Positions 48,595-57,508 are shown, counted from the first letter of the stretch. The stretch: DNA of 59,456 nucleotides from Candidatus Iainarchaeum sp. (GCA_021158055.1 JAGGVJ010000026.1:1-59456); one strand, 5' to 3'. The notes: generated from the letters alone by a model not told the origin. Translations and numbers: made by a program.

Positions 48595-48939
48595 TCACCC
48601 CTTAAACCTTTTTGCGTCTGTTTTGTCAAGCGCTTTTACAACCAAGTTTGATGCCTTCACAGGCACTGGTGAATCGCTTGCGTCACCTTTTTTCACGGTC
48701 ACGCCTTCAACATAAACTTGTCCTTTTGAGCGGTTTATCCTTGTAACATTTCCTTCTTTGTTTTTGTGAGTGCCCCGCACGAGTTTTACGGTGTCGCCTG
48801 TTTTAAGAGTAACTGTCCGTTTTTTTGTCTCTTCGCGAAGCTCTTTTGAAAGATTTGAACGCACGTACCTTTTTGTCTGGTGCAGTTTCTGATTGAAGAA
48901 ATTTTTTCTTTGCTTTCTTGGTTGCTTGCTTGCTGGCAT
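48595..48939 (-). CDS. rplX: Ribosomal protein uL24
   Basis: 114 residues with GAGGAGATAAC before ATG 48939. KOW motif: LKTGDTVKLVRGTHKNKEGN and VTRINRSKGQVYVEGVTVKK. The N-terminus is Arg/Lys-rich, as in archaeal/eukaryotic uL24. Early large-subunit assembly factor. Confidence 0.97.
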   Translation of the reverse strand: MPASKQPRKQRKNFFNQKLHQTKRYVRSNLSKELREETKKRTVTLKTGDTVKLVRGTHKNKEGNVTRINRSKGQVYVEGVTVKKGDASDSPVPVKASNLVVKALDKTDAKRFKG

Positions 48940-48948
48940 GTTATCTCC

Positions 48949-49380
48949 TCATATGATACTTGATGCAATTCCTGCAACTTTCGGCCATTTTTCGGCTACT
49001 TCTTTTGCCACAACGCCCTTTATTTCAGTTCCTTTCGGCATCCCTGACTCGTTTACGAGCACGGCTGCATTGTCTTCAAATTTTACCCGAAGCCCGTCCG
49101 GTCTTCTGAATGATTGTTTTTGCCTGATGATAACCGCCATCTCAACGGTTTTTCTTACATCCGGCCTTCCTTTTTTGACTGTTACGATTACAATGTCGCC
49201 TATTCCTGCTGAGGGAAACTGATCTTTCCTTCCCTTGTACCTGACAACACCAATTACCTCAATTACTTTCGCTCCGCTGTTGTCATCGCAGTGCAGTTGT
49301 GCACCTACAGGTATGCATTTTGGAACTGATGCGCTTATCGCTTTTCCAAGATTTGATATTTTTTTGCGTTTTCTTGGCAT
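48949..49380 (-). CDS. rplN: Ribosomal protein uL14
   Basis: 143 residues, ATG 49380. Core: SVPKCIPVGAQLHCDDNSGA, KVIEVIGVVRYKGRKDQFPS, GDIVIVTVKKGRPDVRKTVE and the end EVAEKWPKVAGIASSI. Bridges subunits. It is placed between uS17 and uL24. Confidence 0.97.
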   Translation of the reverse strand: MPRKRKKISNLGKAISASVPKCIPVGAQLHCDDNSGAKVIEVIGVVRYKGRKDQFPSAGIGDIVIVTVKKGRPDVRKTVEMAVIIRQKQSFRRPDGLRVKFEDNAAVLVNESGMPKGTEIKGVVAKEVAEKWPKVAGIASSII

Positions 49381-49390
49381 TTAATCGACC

Positions 49391-49681
49391 TTAAATCTTT
49401 TTCATGACAACAAAGCTTTTCGTTTTGCTGAGTTTTCTGCACTCCGCAATCAAAACCTTGTCATCCGCATTAATTTCAACACAGTCCGGAACGTGTGCTT
49501 TTATCCTTGATCTCCTTCTTTCCTGCCTCTCGTATTTCTTGTCCTTGATAAGGTAAGAAATCTCAATCACGGCTGTTTTTTTCATTTTTGCGGAAACTAC
49601 TTTTCCTTCAATCATGCTTCCCCTGACTGAAAGGGTGCCATGATACGGGCAGTTTTTGTCTTCGCAAACCTCTTTTGCCAT
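49391..49681 (-). CDS. rpsQ: Ribosomal protein uS17
   Basis: 96 residues, ATG 49681 with ACTGGAGGAAATATC. The archaeal N-terminal motif [16 protein letters not shown] is present, then [20 protein letters not shown] and the basic RRRSRIKAHVPDCVEINADD. The start lies inside the Rpp29 gene, with a 74-nt overlap. Confidence 0.97.
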   Translation of the reverse strand: MAKEVCEDKNCPYHGTLSVRGSMIEGKVVSAKMKKTAVIEISYLIKDKKYERQERRRSRIKAHVPDCVEINADDKVLIAECRKLSKTKSFVVMKKI

Positions 49682-50009
49682 GATATTTCCTCCAGTATTT
49701 TTTTATCCGCTCTTCCGGTTTGTATTCAATGTCAGAGCCCTTTAATTCAACGCAACCGCCTGTTAGCAGAAGCGAGATAATAATCCCTTTTTTTGCTATT
49801 CGTTTCTCATTTCCTGAATTGTCTTCTATTACGATGGTGTGTTCTGTTTCGTCAACAATTTTTCCGCTTAAGCCAATGTTGCGCCTTGGAACACCGCCGG
49901 TTATTTTTACTTCAAGCCCTATGAGCTCATGAGCAAGAACATTCCACGCAGTGATATTTTTGTCTGGTTTTTTATTTTCAAAAGCAAGGTTTTTGCTTTT
50001 AGACGACAT
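49608..50009 (-). CDS. rnp1: RNase P protein subunit Rpp29 (component 1)
   Basis: 133 residues from ATG 50009 with GAGGAG upstream. It is the POP4/Rpp29 subunit of archaeal RNase P, which removes tRNA 5' leaders. Core: [20 protein letters not shown] and [19 protein letters not shown] (Sm-like barrel), with [20 protein letters not shown] at the end. The last 24 residues overlap the start of uS17 in another frame, more than usual. Overlap with SUI1 by 11 nt. Confidence 0.95.
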   Translation of the reverse strand: MSSKSKNLAFENKKPDKNITAWNVLAHELIGLEVKITGGVPRRNIGLSGKIVDETEHTIVIEDNSGNEKRIAKKGIIISLLLTGGCVELKGSDIEYKPEERIKKYWRKYHGKRGLRRQKLPVSWHPFSQGKHD

Positions 50010-50304
50010 CAATTAACTCCTCAGGGAAGTTGTTTTTGATAAGTATTTCTTTTACTTTTGAACTGTGGTTTCCCTGCAGCTCTATCCTGTCCTCTTTTAC
50101 TGTTCCACCGCATGCAAGCTTTCTTTTTAGCTCTTTGCAAATTTCCTCGATGTCTGTTTGCTTGTCAAACCCGTTTACTTGAGTCACAAATTTTCTGAAC
50201 TTTCGTCTGGTGACTTTTATTTTTATTTTTTGCGACTCTTTGGCTATTTGCACGCAAACACACAGGTCTTTGGGCAGTCCACAAGTGGGACATATTTCTT
50301 GCAT
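49999..50304 (-). CDS. sui1: Translation initiation factor SUI1/eIF1 homolog
   Basis: 101 residues from ATG 50304 with TTGGAGGTAAAATC. It monitors start codon choice on the small subunit. The N-terminal [17 protein letters not shown] carries an archaeal Cys-rich signature; the SUI1 core is [40 protein letters not shown] and [20 protein letters not shown]. Placed between uL29 and Rpp29, its normal site. Confidence 0.96.
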   Translation of the reverse strand: MQEICPTCGLPKDLCVCVQIAKESQKIKIKVTRRKFRKFVTQVNGFDKQTDIEEICKELKRKLACGGTVKEDRIELQGNHSSKVKEILIKNNFPEELIDVV

Positions 50305-50371
50305 TTTGATTTTACCTCCAATCAACTAATGTCATTTCAAATTTCATCTTAAACTACTGTTAAAATCATTT

Positions 50372-50854
50372 TCACTTTTTTGCTTTTGGTTTTTCAGTTG
50401 AACTTACTGGTTTCTTGTCAGCAACCTTTGCTTTGACCGCTGTCTTTGCAACGTTTTTTGTTTTCTCGGCAGGAACTGCTGTTGCTTTTGTTGTTTTTTT
50501 CGTTGCTGTTTTTTTTGAAACTTTTTCTGTTTTTGCTTCAGCTTCCTTAGTTCTTGTTTTTGCCTTGACGGTTGTCTTTTTGGCCTCTTTTTTAACTTCT
50601 CTGACTGCGGCCCCTTTTTTGGTCGCTTTTTCTTCTTTGACTGCTGTTTTTGGCTCTTCCCTGGTTATTGTGAGTATCCTTGCAATTGTCCTGCGGATTA
50701 TCCTGAGTCTTCCTGGGTTTTCCGGGCGTGTTCCGCTTGATACATGAGCGCGTTCCCTGCTGAGCTCACTTCGAAGATCCTTCAGCTTGGACCCGAGTTC
50801 TTTTTGGTTCATTGCCCTTATTTCAGATGATTTAAGAATCGCCACTGTATTCAC
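50372..50854 (-). CDS. rpmC: Ribosomal protein uL29 with basic C-terminal tail
   Basis: 160 residues; a normal uL29 is about 65-70. The core (LKSSEIRAMNQKELGSKLKD, LRSELSRERAHVSSGTRPEN, PGRLRIIRRTIARILTITRE) ends near residue 68. The remaining 90 residues are Lys/Ala/Thr-rich and histone H1-like (KKTTVKAKTRTKEAEAKTEK). The start is GTG 50854 overlapping the uS3 stop; GTG 50845 (VAILKSS) is the conserved start and may be used. Confidence 0.93.
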   Translation of the reverse strand: MNTVAILKSSEIRAMNQKELGSKLKDLRSELSRERAHVSSGTRPENPGRLRIIRRTIARILTITREEPKTAVKEEKATKKGAAVREVKKEAKKTTVKAKTRTKEAEAKTEKVSKKTATKKTTKATAVPAEKTKNVAKTAVKAKVADKKPVSSTEKPKAKK

Positions 50855-51930
50855 TTCCCCTCAGTTTTATTTGCAGTCTTTTTTGAAGGTTTTTTTTCTT
50901 CTGTTGGTGACTCTTTTTTTGCAGCTTTTGTCTCTGCTTTCGTTTTCGCTGCTGCCGGCTTTTTTGAAGCACTCTTGGCTTTGGATTCTTTTCCTTTTGA
51001 ATCTTCAGCTTTTTTATCTTTTTTTACTGTTTTAGTCTCTTTTGATTTTACTTTCGTTTCTACTACTGCCGGTTTTTCCGCTTCGGCGATTTTTGCTTCA
51101 GCAACTTTTTCAACTGCCTTATCTTTTTCAGCTTCCTGCTCTGCTGCTTTGTCAGCTTCCGGTTTTACTGCTTCTTCTGATTCTACAACCGCTGTAACTC
51201 CTTCTTCTGCAACAGCTTTTTCTCCTTCACCAGTTTCGGCTGCCAGAGGCTTTTTCTTGAACATTTTTTCTGCTTGTTCAACCGACTTTACTTCGTCTTC
51301 AACAATGCTGTCAATGTTTATTATCTTGTTTGCCTTGATGATTTCTTTGAGATTTATCTTATCTGAAAATACCACGTCAGGAGGTACAATTTTTACCGTG
51401 ACTCCGATGGCGCCTGCTTTCGGAAGGGCTGTCGAGGTAGCAATTTTCACTAGCTTCGCGGTATCGCCTGCTTTTTTCATGTAACCCGCACCGACACGTT
51501 CCACTCTTGACTTGCCTCCTTTCCCGACAATTTTTCCCGAAACAACAACTTCCGTTCCAAGAGCTCCCGCCTGAATGATCGACTTGACAGTGCGGTTCAA
51601 AACCCTGCGCCATTTCATGCCCCTTTCAAGCTGGCCTGCAATCACGTTTGCCATTATCTGCGGGTCAAGTTCTTTTTTGCCAAGTTCGGCAATTTCAACT
51701 TGCGGGTTTTCAATCCCTCTTTTCTCGATTTCTTCAGTGAGCTGTTGTATGCTTGCTCCTTTTCGTCCTATAACAAGCCCGGGTCTTTCAACCTTGAGCA
51801 CCACTCTTGTTACAAGAGGCGTTTTTTTTATTTCAACTCCTGAAAAGTTCGCTGACTCAAGTTTTCTTGTGAGCCATTTTGTCAGTTCAACCTGCTTAAT
51901 TGAGTTGTCAATAAATTTTCTTTCAATCAA
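50851..51930 (-). CDS. rpsC: Ribosomal protein uS3 (host copy) with acidic/lysine-rich C-terminal tail
   Basis: 359 residues. I chose TTG 51930, with AGGTGA 5 nt upstream; GTG 51939 overlaps uL22. KH domain: KTPLVTRVVLKVERPGLVIG and RKGASIQQLTEEIEKRG (GxxG G-R-K-G). C-terminal domain: EVVVSGKIVGKGGKSRVERV, AGYMKKAGDTAKLVKIATST and GAIGVTVKIV. Beyond residue about 210 lies a roughly 150-residue charged tail (Lys/Glu/Ala). Lines the mRNA entry site. A second, tail-less uS3-like gene is at 1080-1742. Confidence 0.96.
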   Translation of the reverse strand: MIERKFIDNSIKQVELTKWLTRKLESANFSGVEIKKTPLVTRVVLKVERPGLVIGRKGASIQQLTEEIEKRGIENPQVEIAELGKKELDPQIMANVIAGQLERGMKWRRVLNRTVKSIIQAGALGTEVVVSGKIVGKGGKSRVERVGAGYMKKAGDTAKLVKIATSTALPKAGAIGVTVKIVPPDVVFSDKINLKEIIKANKIINIDSIVEDEVKSVEQAEKMFKKKPLAAETGEGEKAVAEEGVTAVVESEEAVKPEADKAAEQEAEKDKAVEKVAEAKIAEAEKPAVVETKVKSKETKTVKKDKKAEDSKGKESKAKSASKKPAAAKTKAETKAAKKESPTEEKKPSKKTANKTEGK

Positions 51931-51931
51931 G

Positions 51932-52381
51932 TTATTCACCTACCACCAATTCAACGTTGGTGTACTGTCTTATCTGGCCGCGCCATTTTCCTTTCGGCTG
52001 CCTTCTGAACCGCGAGTCACCCTGTGATGAAATTGCGCTGATTATCTTCAGTGATTCAACGTCAAGTCCCTTGTAGTCCGCATTTGCTTCCGCGTGGGAG
52101 ATTATCTCCTTTATCTTTTTTGACGCCTTAAACGGATACCTTCCGTGTTTCCAGCCCTTGCCTTTCCTGTGGCCGGTTTCAAGGAAAAATCTCCTGAACG
52201 GGACATGGATCTTTTTTTCCATGACATCGTCAAGAAACTTTTTTGCACCCTCAAGTTTCATTCCCTGAATTTCCCTGCATATCTCAACGCAGTGTTTCCG
52301 TGAGAGGTCAAGGTTTCTTCCAAGAGCTTTTGCAGTGTGCTCAGGGTCAATTCCTTCAAATGTGTAATTTGTCTTAACCAT
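51932..52381 (-). CDS. rplV: Ribosomal protein uL22
   Basis: 149 residues, ATG 52381. Typical blocks are HTAKALGRNLDLSRKHCVEI, CREIQGMKLEGAKKFLDDVM, KKIHVPFRRFFLETGHRKGK and SQGDSRFRRQPKGKWRGQIR. Lines the peptide exit tunnel. It stops just before the uS3 start. Confidence 0.97.
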   Translation of the reverse strand: MVKTNYTFEGIDPEHTAKALGRNLDLSRKHCVEICREIQGMKLEGAKKFLDDVMEKKIHVPFRRFFLETGHRKGKGWKHGRYPFKASKKIKEIISHAEANADYKGLDVESLKIISAISSQGDSRFRRQPKGKWRGQIRQYTNVELVVGE

Positions 52382-52391
52382 TTTTTCACCT

Positions 52392-52781
52392 TTATCTCAC
52401 TGAAACGTGTTTTGTTGACCTTGTTGCTCCGATTCCCGGTCCGCTGTGTGAAACACGTCCTCTTGTAATTGAAAATTCCCCCAAAAAGTGACCAACCATC
52501 GGGAGTGTGACTGGAACATCCGTGTATTCCTTGCCGTTGTAAACCGAAATTGTCAAACCCACCATTTCAGGCAGAATCACTGTGTCCCTTAAGTGAGTCC
52601 TTATTTTTTTCCCTGATTTTTTGTTTTCCCTTATTTTTGAGAGCAGTTTTTTGTGTGATTCATCCATCCGGATCATTGAACGCCTTGCCCTTGAAGGAAG
52701 AACATTTGCGAGTTCTTCTGAAGTGAGACCAAGAAGGTCATCAAGATTCATTCCCCTGTATTTGAATTCTTTTCTTGCCAT
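52392..52781 (-). CDS. rpsS: Ribosomal protein uS19
   Basis: 129 residues from ATG 52781 with GAGGTAATCTT. Core: RKEFKYRGMNLDDLLGLTSE, NVLPSRARRSMIRMDESHK, HLRDTVILPEMVGLTISVYN and GEFSITRGRVSHSGPGIGAT. Head protein of the small subunit. The longer frame upstream belongs to the uL2 gene region. Confidence 0.97.
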   Translation of the reverse strand: MARKEFKYRGMNLDDLLGLTSEELANVLPSRARRSMIRMDESHKKLLSKIRENKKSGKKIRTHLRDTVILPEMVGLTISVYNGKEYTDVPVTLPMVGHFLGEFSITRGRVSHSGPGIGATRSTKHVSVR

Positions 52782-52785
52782 AAGA

Positions 52786-53511
52786 TTACCTCTTTCTTCT
52801 TCCGGTTCGTTTTGCCGCAATGTGCCCGACTTTTTGTCCCGGAGGTGCATGCCTGCTTACTGTGGTTGATTTTCCTGCGTGGTGGCCTGTTCCGCCGTGC
52901 GGGTGCGACACCGGGTTCATTGCAACTCCCCTGACTTTCGGGAACCTTTTGTTTCTTGCTTTCATCTTGTGAAATTTTGCACCTGCTTTAAGCATTGGTT
53001 TTTCTGTTCTTCCCCCGCCTGCGGCGTTTCCGATTGTCGCCCTGCAGTTCGGGTGGAATGTCTTGAATTTTCCTGACGGAAGCTTTAAAGTGATTTTGTT
53101 TTCTGATTTTGAAACTACGTATGCAAATGCCCCTGATGATTTGATTGTTTTTCCACCGTCTCCGGGAGTGTTTTCAACATTGAAGAGTGGAATTCCTTCC
53201 GGAACTGATTTTAAGGGGAGTATGTTTCCAACATCTATCTGAGACTGTGTTCCAATCTGCAGCAACTGCCCTGCACAAAGGCCTTCCGGCGCAATGACAA
53301 ACGAAACTTTATTGTCTTCGCACAAAATCTTTGCAAGAGGCGCTGTTCTTGAAACGTCATTCACAAAGTCAATGACTTCTGCCTGCACAACCCCCTCTTT
53401 TTCTTTTTCACTGTAAGTCGGATATTCTGAAGTAAACTTAAACCTATGGTCAGGGGTTCTCCACGCCGGGCTCCCGCGCCCCCTCCTTTGAACCCCGAGC
53501 CTTTTACCCAT
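52786..53511 (-). CDS. rplB: Ribosomal protein uL2
   Basis: 241 residues, ATG 53511. Core: MGKRLGVQRRGRGSPAWRTP, VINDVSRTAPLAKI-type region, GNILPLKSVPEGIPLFNVEN, SGKFKTFHPNCRATIGNAAG, RNKRFPKVRGVAMNPVSHPH and GGTGHHAGKSTTVSRHAPPG with the conserved His of the peptidyl-transferase region. Ends just before uS19. Confidence 0.98.
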   Translation of the reverse strand: MGKRLGVQRRGRGSPAWRTPDHRFKFTSEYPTYSEKEKEGVVQAEVIDFVNDVSRTAPLAKILCEDNKVSFVIAPEGLCAGQLLQIGTQSQIDVGNILPLKSVPEGIPLFNVENTPGDGGKTIKSSGAFAYVVSKSENKITLKLPSGKFKTFHPNCRATIGNAAGGGRTEKPMLKAGAKFHKMKARNKRFPKVRGVAMNPVSHPHGGTGHHAGKSTTVSRHAPPGQKVGHIAAKRTGRRKR

Positions 53512-53772
53512 CTAGATCACTCCGAGTCTTGAAGCAAGGTCTTCTGCTGAAAATTCAGGCGCTATTTTGACGTATGCCTTTTTCTTTCCCTTGAAGTCAA
53601 CCATTGTGTTTATCCCTTCAACTTTTACATTGTATAACTCTTCAATCTGGTGCTTTATTTCCGTCTTGTTAGCGCGATTGTCCACAATAAACACTATTTT
53701 GTTTTCCTTTTCTATGAAATTCACTGCCTTTTCTGTCAGGAGCGGATATTTGACTACTTCATTTGATTCCAT
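53512..53772 (-). CDS. rplW: Ribosomal protein uL23
   Basis: 86 residues from ATG 53772 with AACGGTG upstream. Core: KYPLLTEKAVNFIEKENKIV and FIVDNRANKTEIKHQIEELY, then INTMVDFKGKKKAYVKIAPE. Docks SRP and chaperones at the exit tunnel. Between uL4 and uL2. Confidence 0.97.
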   Translation of the reverse strand: MESNEVVKYPLLTEKAVNFIEKENKIVFIVDNRANKTEIKHQIEELYNVKVEGINTMVDFKGKKKAYVKIAPEFSAEDLASRLGVI

Positions 53773-53783
53773 GTAAAACACCG

Positions 53784-54584
53784 TTAAACCCCAAACAATC
53801 CTTTCGAAAGCTCTTCAATCGAAGCTTCAGTCCAGACAACAAGTCTTCCAGGCACGGTTCCCGGCGCAAGGATATCTGCGTTTAACTGGCTTACTTTGAT
53901 TACTTCAACGCCGGGGATGTTTGATGCTGCTTTTCGGACATTTCCGTTGTTTGCAACGACAATCAAGGCGGATTTTTTTGTCTTGTATTTTCTGCCTCTT
54001 GTTTTTCCCCTTCCCGCGCGGATTTTTCTTGACTGCGCGCGTTCAAGGTCTTGTGATAACCCGAGTTTTTCAAGAATTGCTGAAAGTTCTTTTAAATTGT
54101 TCACTGATTCTATTTTGTCTTCAACTATAATTGGAAATTCAGTGCCTTTTGAAACTTTGTGGCCTCTCAGTTCAACAAGATCTTTCCTCATTGTTGCCGC
54201 AATCGCAGACCGTATTGCATAAAGCCGTTCTTTTTTGTTGATCCGCTCGCGAAGTATTTTTGTCACTTTCGGCGGGTGCGCTGCGCGTCCCCCAACTGAC
54301 TGCGGGACAATCCTGACGTTTCCAAGCGCCGGACCGTTGTGGATTCTCGGAAGTCTCGCAAGACCCCTGTTTATCCCCTGTCCGTAAGCGCGTCGTCTTC
54401 CGACGTATCTCGCGGTCGTTTTCAGTCCCGCCCGCACATCAGTCCCTTTTGCCTGAAATGATGCGCTTTGGGTCGCAAGAACAGCTCTTTTTATTAAGTC
54501 AGAGCGAACCGGTGTTTCAAACTGCAACGGGAGCTCGACTTTTTTAAGCTCTTTGCCTTCAATTGAATAAACGTTTGCTTTCAT
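53784..54584 (-). CDS. rplD: Ribosomal protein uL4
   Basis: 266 residues from ATG 54584 with AAGGTGTATGAA. Archaeal/eukaryotic form: VRSDLIKRAVLATQSASFQA, GAGLKTTARYVGRRRAYGQG, RLPRIHNGPALGNVRIVPQS and GGRAAHPPKVTKILRERINK, then RSAIAATMRKDLVELRGHKV and the end VEVIKVSQLNADILAPGTVP. Tunnel protein. Confidence 0.97.
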   Translation of the reverse strand: MKANVYSIEGKELKKVELPLQFETPVRSDLIKRAVLATQSASFQAKGTDVRAGLKTTARYVGRRRAYGQGINRGLARLPRIHNGPALGNVRIVPQSVGGRAAHPPKVTKILRERINKKERLYAIRSAIAATMRKDLVELRGHKVSKGTEFPIIVEDKIESVNNLKELSAILEKLGLSQDLERAQSRKIRAGRGKTRGRKYKTKKSALIVVANNGNVRKAASNIPGVEVIKVSQLNADILAPGTVPGRLVVWTEASIEELSKGLFGV

Positions 54585-54585
54585 T

Positions 54586-55662
54586 TCATACACCTTGCTG
54601 CGATGAAGTTGATATGTTTGTTATTTCCCCGATTTTAAGGAAATCAACTTTTGGATGCCTGATTGCTTTTCTCAAGGCGATAAGTCTTTTTTTCGGTCCC
54701 GGTACTGATCCTGCCACAAGAACATACTTGGAGTTTACTTCACCGTATTTTACCAGGCCACCTTTCGGGGTTATTTCCTTGCCGTCTTCGCCTATTTTTA
54801 TGAGTTTTTTGTTTAGTTCTGTCCTGTTGAAAAAACCCATCTGTCCCGCCATCGGAACAGTCCACAATATTTTTGCAGGGTGCCATGGGCCGACCGAACC
54901 GATGTGCCTTCTTTTTTTGGTCGCTTTCGGCCTCTGGATTGTTATCCCCCACCTTTTTACAGGCCCTTGGAATCCTTTTCCTTTTGTGACTGCTTTCACG
55001 TCCAAAAACTCGCCTTCGCTGAACACATCGGAAGCGTTTATTTCTTTTCCAAGCATGTCTTTTGCGTAGTTAAATGCTTCTTCAATGCTTCCACCGACAC
55101 CTATTTCACCAAGTTCCGGTGTTTTTTTGATTTTTGCCTGTTTGGGCTGCGTGTAAACAATCAGCCTTAGTTCGTCTGCGTCTTTAAGCAGTTGTTCCAT
55201 TTTCTTTATTCCAAAGTCAGCGTCTTCTGGTTGGTTTGCCTTGCCATCTGCTTCCTTTGTCTTGTCATCTGTTTCTTTGGCTTTCAAAGCTTTTTTGTCT
55301 GCTGTTTTTGGAAGAATTATTTTTCTTGCAAGTTCTTTGTTCAGATTTTTTGCCCAGGTTTCTGCCAGCGCGTTTATCCCGTACCTGCCTTTCGATTGCG
55401 AGTAAAGCCTGATTCCGGCAACTTTCATTGGAGGGCATTCGATTATGGTTACTGGAATTTGTATTTCCTGCCCAAACTTGGGGGATTTTGCTTTTTCGCT
55501 CACTGCATGCAAGTGAGTCATCCCTGCCTTGTACCCCATGAACGCAAGCGGTTTTGCGTCCGCTGACTTTGGGTAAGTGGAAATCGTGGAATAAATCCTT
55601 TTCGCTTTTTTTCTCGGGCTGAACCCAAGCGATCCTGATCTTGGCTGGTTAATTTCAGGCAT
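54586..55662 (-). CDS. rplC: Ribosomal protein uL3 with charged insertion
   Basis: 358 residues, ATG 55662 with TTGGTGTTTTT. Core: PRSGSLGFSPRKKAKRIYST, LAFMGYKAGMTHLHAVSEK, VEFLDVKAVTKGKGFQGPVK, RWGITIQRPKATKKRRHIGS and PGPKKRLIALRKAIRHPK. A Lys/Glu/Asp-rich segment (residues about 132-160, KKALKAKETDDKTKEADGKA) interrupts the usual order. First gene of the ribosomal cluster here. Confidence 0.97.
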   Translation of the reverse strand: MPEINQPRSGSLGFSPRKKAKRIYSTISTYPKSADAKPLAFMGYKAGMTHLHAVSEKAKSPKFGQEIQIPVTIIECPPMKVAGIRLYSQSKGRYGINALAETWAKNLNKELARKIILPKTADKKALKAKETDDKTKEADGKANQPEDADFGIKKMEQLLKDADELRLIVYTQPKQAKIKKTPELGEIGVGGSIEEAFNYAKDMLGKEINASDVFSEGEFLDVKAVTKGKGFQGPVKRWGITIQRPKATKKRRHIGSVGPWHPAKILWTVPMAGQMGFFNRTELNKKLIKIGEDGKEITPKGGLVKYGEVNSKYVLVAGSVPGPKKRLIALRKAIRHPKVDFLKIGEITNISTSSQQGV

Positions 55663-56065
55663 AAAAACACCAAATAATTTTCATTGTAAAATTTAAATCA
55701 AAAAAGCAACCCTAAAGGTTGTTTTTCAAATATTCTCTTAATCCGGTCAAATCTAAAATCCAAAGATTCAACACGGTTGCAGAATTCAAAAAAACATCAG
55801 CGGTTAAAGAAAACAGGTGCATGCATTTGCAATATGGCAAGTGTACATGTTAATCTCACACTAATATCAATTTATATCCAACACAAGCAGCTTTTACACT
55901 GATTGCATACTATTTATCACGTTTTTGTTTAATAAATGTGATGATTTTCAGGTCAAATACTGACTTTAACTTAAATTTGTATTCATCACTCTTTAATATA
56001 CTCATTTTATATTTAAAAAGGTTATGCGAAAATTGATTGCGAAAATTGATCCGGCTGTTCCAGCA
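55663..56065 (-). promoter_or_regulatory. Intergenic region with the promoter of the ribosomal cluster
   Basis: About 400 nt without a gene. Read on the - strand, GATTTAAATTTTAC (TATA-like, about 55687-55700) sits about 35 nt before the uL3 start. An inverted repeat CAACC-tttag-GGTTG at about 55709-55725 lies just upstream of it. The remaining AT-rich part (55750-56060) shows no clear gene or RNA. Confidence 0.4.
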
Positions 56066-57508
56066 TTATCCCTTGGCAACGCCCATTGGCTTGAGCTTCA
56101 CTACTTTTCTTGCAATTCCTGCCAGTTCAACTGATTTTACCACTTCGTCTATGTCTTTGTATACTTCAGGCGCTTCTTCTGCCAATACTGCCGGTGACAT
56201 TGCGCGAACATATTGCCCTTTGCTGGCAAGCTTTTCCCTCACGTCAAACCCGCTGAATTTTTGCTTTGCGGCGTGCCGCGACATGATCCGCCCTGCCCCG
56301 TGGCAAGTGCTTCCGAAAGTCTCTTGCATTGCGGTTTCTGTACCGACCAGGATGTAAGATGCGGTTCCCATGTCCCCGGGAATTATCACAGGGTGACCTG
56401 TTTTTCTGTATGCCTGAGGGATTTCTTTTTTTCCCGCTGCAAAAGCACGGGTCGCGCCTTTCCTGTGAACCTGCAGTTTTTTTGTTTTTCCGTCTACTTT
56501 GTGCTCTTCAATTTTTGTAATGTTGTGGGCAACGTCATAGGTCAGGTTCATCTCAAGGTCTTCCGCACTCCTTTCAAATACTCTTTCAAACACTTCCCTT
56601 ATCCAGTGAGTTATTATCTCGCGGTTGCAGAAAGCGTAATTCACCGCGCATTTCATTGCTGAAAAGTAATCCTGCGCTTCGTCACTGTGTATCGGTGCGC
56701 ATGCCAGTTGCCTGTCAGGCAATTTTATGTCATACTTGGAGGCCGCTGATTCCATTGCGTCAAGGTAATCGCTTGCAACCTGGTGCCCGAACCCCCTCGA
56801 ACCGCAGTGAACCATCACCGCAACCTGGCCTTCTTCCGTGAAACCAAAAACCTGCGCTGTTTTTTGATCGATTATTTCTTCAACGCGCTGGATTTCAAGA
56901 AAGTGGTTTCCACTCCCGAGAGTTCCAAGTTGTGGCAGCCCCCTCCCCATTGCTTTTTGAGAGCATTTTTCAGTATCCGCGCCTTCCATACAACCGTTTT
57001 CCTCAATGTGTTCGGTGTCTTTTTCAAAGCCGTACCCGTTTTCAACTGCCCAGCCGGCGCCCATTGCAAGGACTTCTTCAAGCTGCGAATTTGAAAGCCT
57101 CAGCCTTCCTTTTGACCCGACTCCCGAAGGGATATCCCTGAAAAGCAAGTCAATGAGTTCTTTTAATTTCGGCTTGAGTTCTTTTTCAGTAAGGTTTGTC
57201 TGGATTGCCCGCACCCCGCAGTTTATGTCAAAACCGATTCCTCCCGGTGAGATTACACCACCCTCGTTTTCGTCAAAAGCAGCGACTCCCCCTATCGGAA
57301 ACCCGTATCCGAAGTGAATATCCGGCATGGCCATGGCCCTCATCTGAATTCCCGGCAGGCATGCGACGTTTTTTATCTGCCGAAGCGCTCCTTCTTCAAC
57401 CGACTCTATGACTTGCTTTGTGCCATAAAACCTTGCCGGAACGTTCATGTCCCCTGTTTTCGGAATTTCCCATATTGCCTCTGTTATCTGTTTCATTTCC
57501 TGTTGCAT
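56066..57508 (-). CDS. rtcB: RNA-splicing ligase RtcB
   Basis: 480 residues from ATG 57508, the usual length. It joins tRNA halves (2',3'-cyclic phosphate to 5'-OH) with GTP and Mn2+ after intron removal. Motifs are FDINCGVRA (Cys and Asp metal ligands), LGSGNHFLE, MVHCGSRGFGHQ, HRKGATRAFAAGKKEIPQAY, IPGDMGTASYILVG and STCHGAGRIMSRHAA (with the guanylylated His). Archease, its activator, lies 73 nt upstream in the same operon. The intron-bearing tRNA-Asn gene is next. Confidence 0.97.
   Translation of the reverse strand: MQQEMKQITEAIWEIPKTGDMNVPARFYGTKQVIESVEEGALRQIKNVACLPGIQMRAMAMPDIHFGYGFPIGGVAAFDENEGGVISPGGIGFDINCGVRAIQTNLTEKELKPKLKELIDLLFRDIPSGVGSKGRLRLSNSQLEEVLAMGAGWAVENGYGFEKDTEHIEENGCMEGADTEKCSQKAMGRGLPQLGTLGSGNHFLEIQRVEEIIDQKTAQVFGFTEEGQVAVMVHCGSRGFGHQVASDYLDAMESAASKYDIKLPDRQLACAPIHSDEAQDYFSAMKCAVNYAFCNREIITHWIREVFERVFERSAEDLEMNLTYDVAHNITKIEEHKVDGKTKKLQVHRKGATRAFAAGKKEIPQAYRKTGHPVIIPGDMGTASYILVGTETAMQETFGSTCHGAGRIMSRHAAKQKFSGFDVREKLASKGQYVRAMSPAVLAEEAPEVYKDIDEVVKSVELAGIARKVVKLKPMGVAKG

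Noticed and set aside
50415-51484. + strand ORFs over uL29 and uS3 tails
   Set aside because: They mirror the Lys/Ala-rich tails of the - strand ribosomal genes and have no ribosome sites.
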